Positions 38,929-48,205 of a DNA stretch of 64,000 bases are shown in pieces (the stretch's first letter is position 1; the number at the start of each line of letters is the position of its first letter). This DNA is from DATARH01 sp963734125 (GTDB lineage: Bacteria; Pseudomonadota; Alphaproteobacteria; ATCC43930; CGMCC-115725): positions 7,554-71,553 of the forward strand of contig CAVTGB010000022.1 in assembly GCA_963734125.1 (NCBI GenBank). The letters are read 5' to 3'. The position numbers were made by a program, and so were the translations under genes. Below the pieces are notes generated by a model that did no database searches, was not told where the DNA came from, and saw only the letters and a program-made list of their open reading frames with translations.

Positions 38929-40104
38929 TCAATACGATTTCGGCAGCCCCAGCACGCGCTCGCCGATATGCGACAGGATCAGCTGCGACATGACCGGCGC
39001 GATGCGGGCGATTTGCGCCTCGCGGAAATAGCGCTCGACGTGGAATTCCTTGGCGTAGCCCATGCCGCCATGCGTCAGCATCGCGGTCTCGCAGGCGCGC
39101 GCCCCCGCTTCGCCGGCAAAATACTTGGCGGCATTGGCGTAGGCGCCGACGGTTCCCGATTCCTCGTGGGCATCGTAGGCGGCCGCCGCGCGCAGCACCA
39201 ATAATTCCGCCGCTTCCAATTCGACCCAGCGCTCGGCCAGCGGGTGCTGGATGCCCTGGTTCTGGCCGATCGGGCGGCCGAAGACGATGCGCTCGCCGGC
39301 ATATTTGGCGGCCCGCGCCAGGGCGACGCGCCCCAACCCCACCGCCTCGGCGCCAATCAGGATGCGCTCGGGGTTCATGCCGTGGAGGATGTACTGGAAG
39401 CCCCTGCCCTCTTCGCCAATGCGGTCTTCGAGCGGCACCTTCAGCCCGTCGATGAACAGCATGTTCGAATTGACCGCGTGGCGCCCCATCTTGGGGATTT
39501 CGCGAACTTCGACCGCGCTCCGGTCGAGGTCGGTGTAGAAGAGCGTCATGCCGGCCGAGGGCCGCGCCGCCTCCTCGAACGGGGTTGTCCGGGTCAGGAT
39601 CAGCATCTTCTCGGTGACTTGCGCGGTCGAGGTCCAGATCTTGCGCCCGGTGATCGTGTAGCCGTTGCCGTCGCGCACCGCGCGGGTCTTGAGTCGGGTC
39701 GTATCGAGCCCGGCATCGGGCTCGGTGACGGCGAAACAGGCTTTTTCCTTGCCGGCGATGAGGGGCGGCAGAAAACGCTGTTTCTGTTCGTCGGTGCCGA
39801 AGACGACGACCGGGTGGAGCCCGAAGATGTTCATATGTACGGCCGAAGCACCGGAAAACCCGGCGCCCGACTGCGCCACCGCCTGCATGACGACCGCCGC
39901 CTCGGTGATGCCGAGACCGGCGCCGCCGTATTCCTCCGGCATCGCCACGCCAAGCCAGCCACCTTCCGCCATCGCCTGGTGGAATTCATGCGGGAAGCCG
40001 CCGTCGGTATCCTTTTTCAGCCAGTAATCGTCGCCAAAGCGCTCGCACAGTCGCGCCACCGCATCGCGGATCTCCAGCTGTTCCGGGGTAAGGGCGAAGG
40101 TCAT
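38929..40104 (-). CDS. Acyl-CoA dehydrogenase
   Basis: The 391-residue FAD enzyme has the ACAD signatures CFAVTEPDAGLDTTRLKTRA and, at the C-terminus, LTHGGMGYAKEFHVERYFREAQIARIAPVMSQL. The usual catalytic Glu of the YEGT segment is replaced here by APVM. A Glu in HGMNPERIL (residue 246) sits where isovaleryl-CoA dehydrogenase places its base, so activity on a branched or unusual acyl-CoA is likely (inferred). Its ATG overlaps the stop of the small upstream gene as ATGA. The gene is intact. Confidence 0.92.
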   Translation of the reverse strand: MTFALTPEQLEIRDAVARLCERFGDDYWLKKDTDGGFPHEFHQAMAEGGWLGVAMPEEYGGAGLGITEAAVVMQAVAQSGAGFSGASAVHMNIFGLHPVVVFGTDEQKQRFLPPLIAGKEKACFAVTEPDAGLDTTRLKTRAVRDGNGYTITGRKIWTSTAQVTEKMLILTRTTPFEEAARPSAGMTLFYTDLDRSAVEVREIPKMGRHAVNSNMLFIDGLKVPLEDRIGEEGRGFQYILHGMNPERILIGAEAVGLGRVALARAAKYAGERIVFGRPIGQNQGIQHPLAERWVELEAAELLVLRAAAAYDAHEESGTVGAYANAAKYFAGEAGARACETAMLTHGGMGYAKEFHVERYFREAQIARIAPVMSQLILSHIGERVLGLPKSY

Positions 40105-40337
40105 TCCCGCTCCTCAAGCGCCCGCAGCCGCTCGTTAAAACGTTGATGCTGGCGCACCATCGCGCGCATCTCGTTCAGCATGTCGGTATCCCGCTCGTCG
40201 CGGTGCGCCCCATCGCGGTCGAGCCGCGGGACGATCGCGGTCAAGACCCCCGTCTGATGGACCAGCGAACGCACCTCGTCGCGCAATCCGATTATCTGTC
40301 GCGACAGGAATTCGAGGGTGATCGGCTGATCCGACAT
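40101..40337 (-). CDS. Small coiled-coil protein coupled to the acyl-CoA dehydrogenase gene
   Basis: From MSDQPITLEFLSRQIIGLRDEVRSLV this is a 78-residue, charged, mostly helical protein with heptad-like spacing ending FNERLRALEERE. It resembles the many short coiled-coil proteins of alphaproteobacteria without known function. The stop overlaps the dehydrogenase ATG. GGAAGGTTTGCCG precedes the start. Confidence 0.6.
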   Translation of the reverse strand: MSDQPITLEFLSRQIIGLRDEVRSLVHQTGVLTAIVPRLDRDGAHRDERDTDMLNEMRAMVRQHQRFNERLRALEERE

Positions 40338-40490
40338 CGGCAAACCTTCCTCGTGTCGTTCGGAGAGAGACGCCGGCCGCTGACGACGTTCATCGCAGTC
40401 GTTTATATATGTGGCGGCGAAGATTTGCGGCCAGCGAAACCGCATTAGCCGGATTATATTCTAAGCTCGGTCACACCGCGGAGCACGCTC

Positions 40491-42551
40491 TTGCCGCTCG
40501 ACATCGCCTACACCGTCTGCCCGCACGATTGTCCCAGCGCCTGTGCGCTGGCAGTCGAGGTTATCGACGGGGCGCGGCTCGGCCGGGTGCGCGGGGCCGA
40601 CGGACAGTCCTACACGCAAGGCGTCGTCTGCGCCAAGGTCGCGCGCTATGCCGAGCGCCAGCACCATGCCGAGCGTCTCTCGGTGCCGTTGCGCCGGGTG
40701 GGCGAGAAAGGCGCCGGGCAGGAGGCGTTCCGCCCGGTCTCGTGGGATGATGCGCTCGACGCGGTCGCCGAAGGGCTGACCCGGGCGGCCCAGCACCACG
40801 GCGCCGAGGCGGTGTGGCCCTATTATTACGCCGGGACGATGGGACGGGTGCAGCGCGACGGCATCAACCGGCTGCGCCACGCACTGGGGTATTCGCGCGA
40901 ACTGCTGACGATCTGCAATTTCCTGACCGATGCCGGCTGGCTCGCCGGGGTAGGCGCGAGGCGCGGGGTCGACGCCCGCGAGATTGCGAAGTCCGACCTC
41001 ATAGTCGTCTGGGGCGGGAACCCGGTGTCGACCCAGATCAACGTGATGACCCACATCGCGCAAGCCAGGAAAGAGCGCGGTGCCAAGCTCGTCGTCGTCG
41101 ACCCCTATCGCACCGGCACTGCCGATGTTGCCGACATCCATCTGGCGCCCTTACCCGGCACCGACGGCGCGCTCGCCTGCGCGGTCATGCATGTGCTGTT
41201 CAAGGAAGGTTTCGCCGACCGCGCCTATCTCGCGCGCTACGCCGACGATCCCGCCGGGCTCGAAGCGCATCTGGCGACGCGCGACCCCCTATGGGCATCG
41301 CGCGTCACCGGCCTTGGCGAAGCCGAGATCATCGAGTTCGCACGGCTCTACGGGCGCACGCGGCGCAGCTATATCCGTGTCGGCTATGGGTTTTCGCGCT
41401 CGCGCAACGGAGCGGCGCAGATGTTCGCGGTGACCTGTCTGCCGACCATTACCGGCGCCTGGCAATATGAAGGCGGCGGCGCGCATTATTCGAACCACGG
41501 CGCCCTGCCGCTAAACCTGACGATGATCGAGGGGCTCGATGTCGTCAACCATCGGACCCGCATTCTCGACCAGTCGCGGATCGGCCCGGTCCTCACCGGC
41601 GACACGCGCGACCTCGGCGACGGCCCGCCGGTCAGCGCGCTCTTCATCCAGAACACCAATCCGATGGTGGTGGCGCCTGAATCGGGACTGGTGCACGAGG
41701 GCTTTCGGAGGGACGATCTGTTTGTCTGCGTCCACGAGCAGTTCCTGACCGAGACCGCCCAGATGGCCGATATCGTGCTGCCGGCGACGACCTTTATCGA
41801 GCACGACGACATCTATACCGCTGGCGGCCACCATTTTCTGCAGATCGGACGGGCGGTGTTGCCGCCGCACGGCGAATGCCGCTCGAACCACGACGTGATC
41901 TGCGGCTTGGCCGAGCGCCTCGGCGCCCGCCATCCGGGCTTTGGCATGAGCGCGTTCGAACTGATCGAGGAAATGCTGCGCGCGAGCGGATTGCCCGGCC
42001 CCGACGCCTTCGCGGAAGGGGTCTGGCTCGATTGCTGGCCGGGGTTCGAGACCGGGCATTTCCTCGACGGCTTTGGCCACCCTGACAAGAAGTTCCACTT
42101 CCGCGCCAACTGGACCGCGCTCGGCGCCGAGCACCGGCGCCTGCCGGCCTTCCCCGACCATGTGCGGGTCATCGACGACGGCGATCCCGAGCGCCCGTTC
42201 CGCCTCGTGCCGGCGCCGTCGCGCTCGTTTCTCAATACCAGCTTCAACAACCTCGCGTCCGGCATCGCCCGCGAGGGGCGGCCGACCGCGCTCGTCCATC
42301 CCGATGCGCTGGAGGCGCTCGGCATCGCCGACGGCGCGCGCATCCGTATCGGCAATGCGAAGGGCAGCGTCGTCGTCCGCGCCCGTGGCTTCGACGGGAT
42401 GCAGCCTCGCGTCGTCGTCGTCGAGGGGCTGTGGCCAAACCACGCCTTCGAGGAAGGCATCGGCATCAATTTGCTGACCAGCGCCGACCCGGGCCTCCCT
42501 GGCGGCGGCGCGGTGTTCCACGACACTTCGGTGTGGCTGAGGCGGGCATGA
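40491..42551 (+). CDS. Molybdopterin oxidoreductase, Fe4S4-containing
   Basis: The 686-residue DMSO-reductase-family protein starts with a Fe4S4 motif, CPHDCPSAC then VCAKVARY. The molybdopterin-binding domains include VWGGNPVSTQINVMTHI, GYGFSRSRNGAAQM, LFIQNTNPMVVAP and MADIVLPATTFIEHDD. The C-terminal MopB domain has FLNTSFNN and LVHPDALEALGIADGARIRI. There is no twin-arginine signal, so it is cytoplasmic. The start is TTG at 40491 with GGAG seven bases upstream. The substrate is not evident. Its stop overlaps the next gene as ATGA. Confidence 0.85.
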   Translation: MPLDIAYTVCPHDCPSACALAVEVIDGARLGRVRGADGQSYTQGVVCAKVARYAERQHHAERLSVPLRRVGEKGAGQEAFRPVSWDDALDAVAEGLTRAAQHHGAEAVWPYYYAGTMGRVQRDGINRLRHALGYSRELLTICNFLTDAGWLAGVGARRGVDAREIAKSDLIVVWGGNPVSTQINVMTHIAQARKERGAKLVVVDPYRTGTADVADIHLAPLPGTDGALACAVMHVLFKEGFADRAYLARYADDPAGLEAHLATRDPLWASRVTGLGEAEIIEFARLYGRTRRSYIRVGYGFSRSRNGAAQMFAVTCLPTITGAWQYEGGGAHYSNHGALPLNLTMIEGLDVVNHRTRILDQSRIGPVLTGDTRDLGDGPPVSALFIQNTNPMVVAPESGLVHEGFRRDDLFVCVHEQFLTETAQMADIVLPATTFIEHDDIYTAGGHHFLQIGRAVLPPHGECRSNHDVICGLAERLGARHPGFGMSAFELIEEMLRASGLPGPDAFAEGVWLDCWPGFETGHFLDGFGHPDKKFHFRANWTALGAEHRRLPAFPDHVRVIDDGDPERPFRLVPAPSRSFLNTSFNNLASGIAREGRPTALVHPDALEALGIADGARIRIGNAKGSVVVRARGFDGMQPRVVVVEGLWPNHAFEEGIGINLLTSADPGLPGGGAVFHDTSVWLRRA

Positions 42552-43267
42552 CCGACGACAAGAAACACCTGCCGGCCGCGAAGCCGGGCGAGGCTTCCGC
42601 CGAGGTCGACGCCTTTCTGCGCGATCTCCAGCGCGCCCCGAAACCGCCGCCAACGGGCGCTCGCGGCCGGCTCATCTTTGCGCTCGACGCGACGGCGAGC
42701 CGCGAGCCCACCTGGGACCGCGCCTGCCGCATCCAGGGCGAGATGTTCGAGGCGACGGCGGCATTGGGCGGGCTCGACGTCAAGCTGGTCTATTACCGCG
42801 GCTTCAACGAATGCCAGGCGAGCCGCTGGATGTCGAACGCCGCCGATCTGCACCGGGTGATGCGTGCTGTCTCCTGCCTCGGCGGCGAGACGCAGATCGA
42901 GCGGGTGCTCGCCCATGCCATCGGCGAGACCAAGCGGCAGCGGGTCGGCGCCCTCGTCTTTGTCGGCGACGCGATGGAAGAAAGTGTCGATCGGCTGTGC
43001 CAGCTCGCCGGCGAACTGGGTCTCAACGGCGTGCCGATCTTCCTCTTTCATGAAGGCAATAACCCGATCGTCGCGCGAGCCTTCCAGCAAATGGCGAGGC
43101 TGTCGCGCGGCGCCTATCTGCGCTTCGATCTCGCGAGCGCCAGCCGCCTCAAGGACCTGTTGGCCGCGGTCGCGGTCTATGCCGCCGGCGGCTATCGCGC
43201 GCTCACCGCCTATGGCGAGAAGAAGGGCGGCGAAGTCTTGCGGCTGACCGCGCAATTAGAGCGCTGA
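42548..43267 (+). CDS. VWA-like domain protein
   Basis: The 239-residue protein has a von Willebrand A-like fold: GRLIFALDATASREPTWDRACRIQ (the DxTxS metal site is like the usual DxSxS), GGETQIERVLAHAI and RVGALVFVGDAMEES. Such domains often act as chaperone-like partners in metalloenzyme assembly. Its start overlaps the molybdopterin gene and its stop overlaps the J-domain gene, so all three are translationally coupled. A role in maturing the molybdoenzyme is a reasonable guess from context only. Confidence 0.7.
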   Translation: MTDDKKHLPAAKPGEASAEVDAFLRDLQRAPKPPPTGARGRLIFALDATASREPTWDRACRIQGEMFEATAALGGLDVKLVYYRGFNECQASRWMSNAADLHRVMRAVSCLGGETQIERVLAHAIGETKRQRVGALVFVGDAMEESVDRLCQLAGELGLNGVPIFLFHEGNNPIVARAFQQMARLSRGAYLRFDLASASRLKDLLAAVAVYAAGGYRALTAYGEKKGGEVLRLTAQLER

Positions 43268-43962
43268 TGCTCCCCCTTCTCGGCGGCTTTGCGATCCTCG
43301 TCGGGCTTCTGCTGCTCGGCTATCTGTTCGTCAATGCCGACCCGGCGCGGCTCGCGCGGATCGTCAAATGGACCGCCATCATCGTCGCGGTCCTGGTGGT
43401 GATCGCGCTGTTTTGGTCGGAACGCTTCGCAATGCTGCTGACGCCGCTGGCGATGCTGATGCCGATGTGGCGCCGGGTGCGCTCGATGATGAGCGGCATC
43501 AGCGGCCCCTCGGGCGCGCGCGACTCCATCGTCGAAACCCGCTTCATCCGCATGACCCTCGACCACGATACCGGGGCGATGAGCGGCACCGTGCTGGAAG
43601 GCCGCTTTGCCGGCATGCGGCTCGAAGAGTTGCGGCCGCCCGACCTGTTGGCCCTGTTGCGCGAGTGCCGGGCCGAAGATGAGGACGCCGCGCGGCTCCT
43701 CGAAGCCTATCTCGACCGGGTGCGCTCCAATTGGCACGACGAGATGGCGGGCGACGACGCGCGGACCGCGCCGCCGCCGAACGCACCCGACGTCACGGTC
43801 GAGGAGGCCTACGCCATTCTCGGCCTCGCGCCAGGCGCCGACGCGGCGGCGATCAAGGCGGCGCACCATCGCCTGATGAAACAGCTCCACCCCGATCACG
43901 GCGGCACCGATTACCTCGCCAGCAAGATCAATCGCGCGCGCGACGTGCTGCTCAAACGCTAG
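43267..43962 (+). CDS. Membrane-anchored J-domain protein
   Basis: The 231-residue protein has two N-terminal membrane segments (LLGGFAILVGLLLLGYLF and WTAIIVAVLVVIALFW) and a third hydrophobic stretch, a middle region and a C-terminal J domain (about 175-231) with VEEAYAILGLAPGADAAAIKAAHHRLMKQLHPDHGG. The HPD motif that stimulates Hsp70 ATPase is intact. The arrangement resembles TIM14-like DnaJ proteins of alphaproteobacteria. It is the last gene of the molybdopterin-VWA-J unit. Confidence 0.85.
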   Translation: MLPLLGGFAILVGLLLLGYLFVNADPARLARIVKWTAIIVAVLVVIALFWSERFAMLLTPLAMLMPMWRRVRSMMSGISGPSGARDSIVETRFIRMTLDHDTGAMSGTVLEGRFAGMRLEELRPPDLLALLRECRAEDEDAARLLEAYLDRVRSNWHDEMAGDDARTAPPPNAPDVTVEEAYAILGLAPGADAAAIKAAHHRLMKQLHPDHGGTDYLASKINRARDVLLKR

Positions 43963-43982
43963 GCGCTGCGCCCGCGGCCCGG

Positions 43983-44008
43983 ATTGTGTCGTCTGCGCTC
44001 CTCGCAAT
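43983..44008. repeat. Intergenic inverted repeat, family A
   Basis: ATTGTGTCGTCTGCGCTCC then TCGCAAT is related to the copy at 6126-6153. It lies between the J-domain gene and galU. The rest of that 190-base gap holds nothing recognisable. Confidence 0.5.
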
Positions 44009-44151
44009 GACGATGACCTTTCGGATTGAGTAAATCGGCGGTCTGTGGCGTTTGCAGGCGGTAGGTTGCGCGGTCGGTTGCATTGCCGGTCCGGAAAGGG
44101 CTATGGCAATAGTTCTCGCCGCGACGCGGGAGCCCGCGATCGAGGAGTTCC

Positions 44152-45024
44152 ATGCCGAACCCCGTGCGCAAGGCGGTTTTTCCGGTGGCCGGTCTCGGCA
44201 CCCGCACGCTCCCGGCAACCAAGGCGATGCCGAAGGAGATGCTGACGGTCGTCGATAAGCCGCTGATCCAGTACGCGGTCGAGGAGGCGAAGGCGGCCGG
44301 CATCGAACAGTTCTATTTCGTCACCGGGCGCGCCAAGAGCGCGATCGAGGACCATTTCGACCTTTCCTTCGAGCTCGAGGCGACGTTGCGAGAGCGCGGC
44401 CGCAGCGAGCTTCTCGACGAGCTGCACGCCTGGCTGCCCGCCCCCGGCACCATCGCCTTCACCCGCCAGCAGCTGCCGCTCGGGCTCGGCCATGCGGTGT
44501 GGTGCGCGCGTCATCTGGTCGGTGATGAACCGTTCGCTGTGCTCCTGGTCGACGATCTGATGGTCGGTGAGCCGCCCTGCCTCAAGGAGATGATCGACGC
44601 CTATCAGACGACCGGCGGCAATCTCGTCGCCGTCATCGAGGTCCCCCGCGAAGACACCAGGCGCTACGGCGTTCTCGATGTCGTCGCCGATGAGGGAACC
44701 CTGGTGCGGGCGAAGGGGGTCGTCGAAAAGCCCGACCCAGCGGTCGCGCCGTCGACGCTGACGATCATCGGACGCTATATCATCCAGCCCGAGATCTTCG
44801 GCCATCTTGAGCGGGCAAAGCCCGGCGCGGGCAACGAGATCCAGCTGACCGACGGGCTCGACCGGCTGATCGCCGACGGCCAGCCGTTCCACGGAATGCG
44901 CGTCGCCGCGCGGCGTTTCGATTGCGGCGACAAGCTCGGCTATCTCGAAGCGAATGTCGCGCTCGGACTGGCGCATCCCGCGCTCGGCGCCCAGTTCCGC
45001 CGCATCCTCGCAACCTATCTGTGA
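44152..45024 (+). CDS. galU: UTP-glucose-1-phosphate uridylyltransferase
   Basis: The 290-residue enzyme makes UDP-glucose for polysaccharide and envelope synthesis. The nucleotidyltransferase motif VAGLGTRTLPATKAMPKEMLTV is exact. Further on are VDKPLIQYAVEEA, FVTGRAKSAIEDHFD and GVVEKPDPAVAPSTLTIIGRYII, then GAGNEIQLTDGLDRLI. GAGGAG precedes the ATG. The phosphohexomutase gene follows after 12 bases, so the two steps from glucose-6-phosphate to UDP-glucose are encoded together. Confidence 0.95.
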   Translation: MPNPVRKAVFPVAGLGTRTLPATKAMPKEMLTVVDKPLIQYAVEEAKAAGIEQFYFVTGRAKSAIEDHFDLSFELEATLRERGRSELLDELHAWLPAPGTIAFTRQQLPLGLGHAVWCARHLVGDEPFAVLLVDDLMVGEPPCLKEMIDAYQTTGGNLVAVIEVPREDTRRYGVLDVVADEGTLVRAKGVVEKPDPAVAPSTLTIIGRYIIQPEIFGHLERAKPGAGNEIQLTDGLDRLIADGQPFHGMRVAARRFDCGDKLGYLEANVALGLAHPALGAQFRRILATYL

Positions 45025-45036
45025 TCGGTCCTTGCC

Positions 45037-46413
45037 ATGCCGCATCGTTTCGACCCAACGATCCTGCGCGAATACGACATCCGCGGCATCGTCGGCACGA
45101 CCCTGTTTCCGGCCGATGCCCGCGCGCTCGGCCGGGTGTTCGCCGAGATCCTGGCCGAAGCCGGCGGGCGGCGGGCCGCGGTCGGCTATGACGGCCGGCT
45201 GACCTCGCCCGAATTCGAGGCGGCGCTTGTCGAGGGGCTTGCCGAGGGTGGCGCGGATGTCGTGCGCATCGGCCGCGGGCCGACCCCGATGCTCTATTAC
45301 GCCGCCGCCACTCTCAAGGTCGATGGCGGGATCATGGTCACCGGCTCGCACAACCCGCCCGACCACAACGGCTTCAAGATCGTGCTCGGCGGCAAGCCCT
45401 TTTTCGGTGAGGCGGTCCAGCGGGTCGGGCAGATGGCGCTCGCCCTCGGCCCCGCTCGCGCGGTGCGCGGCCGGGTCGAAGAGCACAGCGTCTTTGCCGA
45501 TTACGTCACGCGGCTGGCAAAGGATTACGACGGCACCCGCGCGCTTTCGGTCGCCTGGGATTGCGGCAACGGGGCGACGGGCGACGTTGTCTCCGCTCTC
45601 GTACAGCGTCTGCCGGGACGTCACATTTTGATCAACGAGAAGATCGACGGCACCTTCCCGGCGCACCACCCCGACCCGACGGTGGCCGAGAACCTGGCGC
45701 AGCTGCAGGAGGTGGTGAAGGCCGAACGCTGCGATCTCGGCATCGCCTTCGACGGCGACGGCGACCGCATTGGCGTTGTCGATGCGAAGGCCCGGATCCT
45801 GTGGGGTGACCAGCTGCTGATCGTGCTGGCGCGCGATGTCCTCCTCCGCCATCCCGGCGCGCCGATCATCGGCGATGTCAAGGCCAGCCAGGTGCTGTTC
45901 GACGAGATCGCGGCCGCCGGCGGGAAGCCGGTGATGACCGCCACCGGCCATTCGCTGATCAAGGCGCGGCTGGCCGAAACCGGCGCGCCGCTCGCCGGCG
46001 AGATGAGCGGCCACATCTTTTTCGCCGATCGCTATTACGGCTTCGACGACGCCACCTATGTGGCGGTGCGGCTGCTCGGCGTTCTCGCGCGCACCGGGGA
46101 GAGCCTCGATCGGATGCTCGACAAGCTGCCGCCAGTGTTCAACACGCCCGAATTACGGGTGCCGTGCGCGGATACCCGCAAATTCGCGGTGGTGGAGGAG
46201 GTGCGCGACCGCTTGCGCCGGCGCGACGCCGAAGTGGTCGACATCGACGGCGTCCGCGTGCGCAACGCCGACGGCTGGTGGCTGTTGCGCGCCTCAAACA
46301 CCCAGGCGGTCGTCGTCGTGCGCGCCGAATCGACGAGCGAAGCCGGGCTCGACCGGCTGAAGGGCCAGCTTGCCGCCGAACTGGGGGCGAGCGGGCTGGC
46401 GCTGCCGGCGTAG
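45037..46413 (+). CDS. Phosphomannomutase/phosphoglucomutase (AlgC/PgmG type)
   Basis: The 458-residue alpha-D-phosphohexomutase interconverts hexose 6- and 1-phosphates. It starts FDPTILREYDIRGIVG. The phosphoserine loop is MVTGSHNPPDHNGFK, the metal loop FDGDGDRIGVVD, the sugar loop GEMSGHIFF and the phosphate loop near the C-terminus RASNTQAVVVVRAES. The length is normal. Which sugar it prefers cannot be read, but the galU partner favours glucose-1-phosphate. Confidence 0.93.
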   Translation: MPHRFDPTILREYDIRGIVGTTLFPADARALGRVFAEILAEAGGRRAAVGYDGRLTSPEFEAALVEGLAEGGADVVRIGRGPTPMLYYAAATLKVDGGIMVTGSHNPPDHNGFKIVLGGKPFFGEAVQRVGQMALALGPARAVRGRVEEHSVFADYVTRLAKDYDGTRALSVAWDCGNGATGDVVSALVQRLPGRHILINEKIDGTFPAHHPDPTVAENLAQLQEVVKAERCDLGIAFDGDGDRIGVVDAKARILWGDQLLIVLARDVLLRHPGAPIIGDVKASQVLFDEIAAAGGKPVMTATGHSLIKARLAETGAPLAGEMSGHIFFADRYYGFDDATYVAVRLLGVLARTGESLDRMLDKLPPVFNTPELRVPCADTRKFAVVEEVRDRLRRRDAEVVDIDGVRVRNADGWWLLRASNTQAVVVVRAESTSEAGLDRLKGQLAAELGASGLALPA

Positions 46414-46419
46414 CGAGGC

Positions 46420-47850
46420 CTAGCGGCTGGCGAGCTTCACGGCGCCGGCGTGCACCACCGCACAGGCGAGCCCTTTCTTGTGCAATTCGGCGCAGGCGGC
46501 CTGCGCGCCCTTTTCGGTGAAATGCAGGACGCGGGCGCGATAGAGCCGGCTCGAATCGTGCTTGGCCGGCGCGACGACCTGGTGCGGCTTGCTGCGCGCG
46601 ATCGCGAGGCCCGCGACATGGCGCGTCGCCTCTTCGGCCGCCGCTTCGTCATGGAAGGCACCGAGCTGGATCGCCCAGTCGGCGGCGCCAGTCGGCTCAT
46701 GCGCCAAGGGTGCTGCTTCGGCCCTGGAGACTGGGGAGAGATGCCGCAGCGCGGCCCGGGCGACACGGGCAGCGAAGCCGGATCGCGGAGCCTCGGCGGG
46801 CGACTCGGCGGGCGCCGGCGGCGTCGCTGCGGCAACCGCCGCTACCGGCGCTGCCGCGGGACGGGCGGCACTCGCTGCAGCGGAGGGCGGCGACACGGGG
46901 AGCGACACGGGCGAAGCCGCGGTGGCGAGCAGCGGCGCGTAGCGAGTTTGCACCGGCCCTCCGGCGGCGAGAACCGCGAAGCCCTGGTCGAGGAGCGAGG
47001 CCATCTCCTGGTCGCGGCTGCGCCACGAGCGCCCGCCCATGATGACGCCGATCTGGCGGTGCCCGTTGCGCACCGCGGAAGCGGCGAGGTTGAACCCGGA
47101 GGCATTGACAAAGCCGGTCTTGATGCCGTCAGCCCCCTGATACCAGTCAAGCAGGTGGTTGTGGCCCCTCACGATTTCGCCGCGAAAATCGAATTCGCGA
47201 GTAGAAAAGTAGCGGTATTCGCGGGGAAACTGATGATAGAGGGCGAGCGCCAGCCGGGCGACATCGCGCGCGGTGGTGCGCTGATCCGGATCGGGCAGCC
47301 CGGAGGCGTTGCGGTACCAGGTATGCTGCATGCCGAGCTGGCGCGCCTTCAAATTCATGTATTGGACAAAGTTGGGTTCGCTCCCGGCCAGCCCTTCGGC
47401 GAGTACCGTGGCGGCGTCATTGGCCGATTTGGTGACGATCGCGAGGACCATATCGCGCACCGTCACCGTATCGCCCGGAGTGAGGCCAAGCTTGCTGGGC
47501 GCCCGGCTCGCCGCCCACTCGGAAATCCGCAACGGCTGATCGAGCCGGATCCGGCCTTGGTTGAGCTCCTCGAACGTCAGATAGAGCGTCATCATCTTGG
47601 TAAGCGAGGCCGGATAGGTCAAAACATCGGCGTTATGCTCGCTCAGGACCTGTCCGGTGTCGGCATCGAGCAGGAGCCACTCGAAGACCGGCCCGGACTC
47701 GGCGGCCGAACTGACTGTGCCGTTCCCGTGATGGGCCGCTGCCGGCAACGATCCGAGCAACCCCATCGCGACGATAACGCATACCCCGATCCTGCCGAGG
47801 AACCGCACACACGGCGCCACGGCACGGGAACCCCCCGGCTGCTTTGACAT
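46420..47850 (-). CDS. D-alanyl-D-alanine carboxypeptidase with SPOR domain
   Basis: This is a low-molecular-weight penicillin-binding protein (S11 peptidase) that trims the terminal D-Ala of peptidoglycan in the periplasm. After a signal (VCVIVAMGLLGSLPAAAHH) come the active-site Ser in ASLTKMMT, the SAN motif in KSANDAATVL and KTG in DGIKTGFVNASGFNL. A Pro/Ala linker leads to a C-terminal SPOR-like domain (about 395-475) starting WAIQLGAFHDEAAAEEATRHV, which binds denuded glycan. MSKQPGG at 47850 is chosen as the start; in-frame GTGs lie just upstream. Confidence 0.92.
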   Translation of the reverse strand: MSKQPGGSRAVAPCVRFLGRIGVCVIVAMGLLGSLPAAAHHGNGTVSSAAESGPVFEWLLLDADTGQVLSEHNADVLTYPASLTKMMTLYLTFEELNQGRIRLDQPLRISEWAASRAPSKLGLTPGDTVTVRDMVLAIVTKSANDAATVLAEGLAGSEPNFVQYMNLKARQLGMQHTWYRNASGLPDPDQRTTARDVARLALALYHQFPREYRYFSTREFDFRGEIVRGHNHLLDWYQGADGIKTGFVNASGFNLAASAVRNGHRQIGVIMGGRSWRSRDQEMASLLDQGFAVLAAGGPVQTRYAPLLATAASPVSLPVSPPSAAASAARPAAAPVAAVAAATPPAPAESPAEAPRSGFAARVARAALRHLSPVSRAEAAPLAHEPTGAADWAIQLGAFHDEAAAEEATRHVAGLAIARSKPHQVVAPAKHDSSRLYRARVLHFTEKGAQAACAELHKKGLACAVVHAGAVKLASR

Positions 47851-48147
47851 CACCACCCGCACGCTAAAAACCAGTACCCCATCCCCCGGCGAATGCGCAG
47901 CAGCCTAGCCGCCCCGTATTCATCGCGGGCAGCGTAAAAAAAACTTGCAGAGGAGTTAAAGCGCTACCTCGGCCGCGCCACAACGGAGCCGATGAACCGA
48001 CCCGTTATCACCGGCCAAGCCGACTTTTTTTGTGGCGCGATGCGCCCCCGGAATTGGCGGACGCGCGCCACCGCGATCGACCCATCCGGAAGATCGCCGC
48101 GCCGGTTCTGCCACTCCCGTCAGCCGAGGCAGGGCCTCGGAGTTTCG
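47851..48147. other. Intergenic stretch before the phasin promoter
   Basis: There is no convincing gene in this stretch. It contains an A-rich run (GTAAAAAAAACTTGC) near 47935 and a T run near 48027 but no clear terminator stem, and short frames here have no recognisable features. The region probably holds the divergent promoters of the carboxypeptidase and phasin genes. Confidence 0.5.
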
Positions 48148-48164
48148 TTTGTGCGACGCACAAA
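48148..48164. promoter_or_regulatory. Candidate PhaR operator 1 (TGC-N3-GCA palindrome)
   Basis: TTTGTGCGACGCACAAA is a perfect odd palindrome with 8-base arms, 83 bases before the phasin start. Its core TGC-GAC-GCA fits the TGC-spacer-GCA core reported for PhaR sites at phasin promoters in other PHA-producing bacteria. Confidence 0.5.
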
Positions 48165-48205
48165 ATACGGTTGATTCGGCCCTTGGCGGCCGTTATCTTT
48201 CGATT

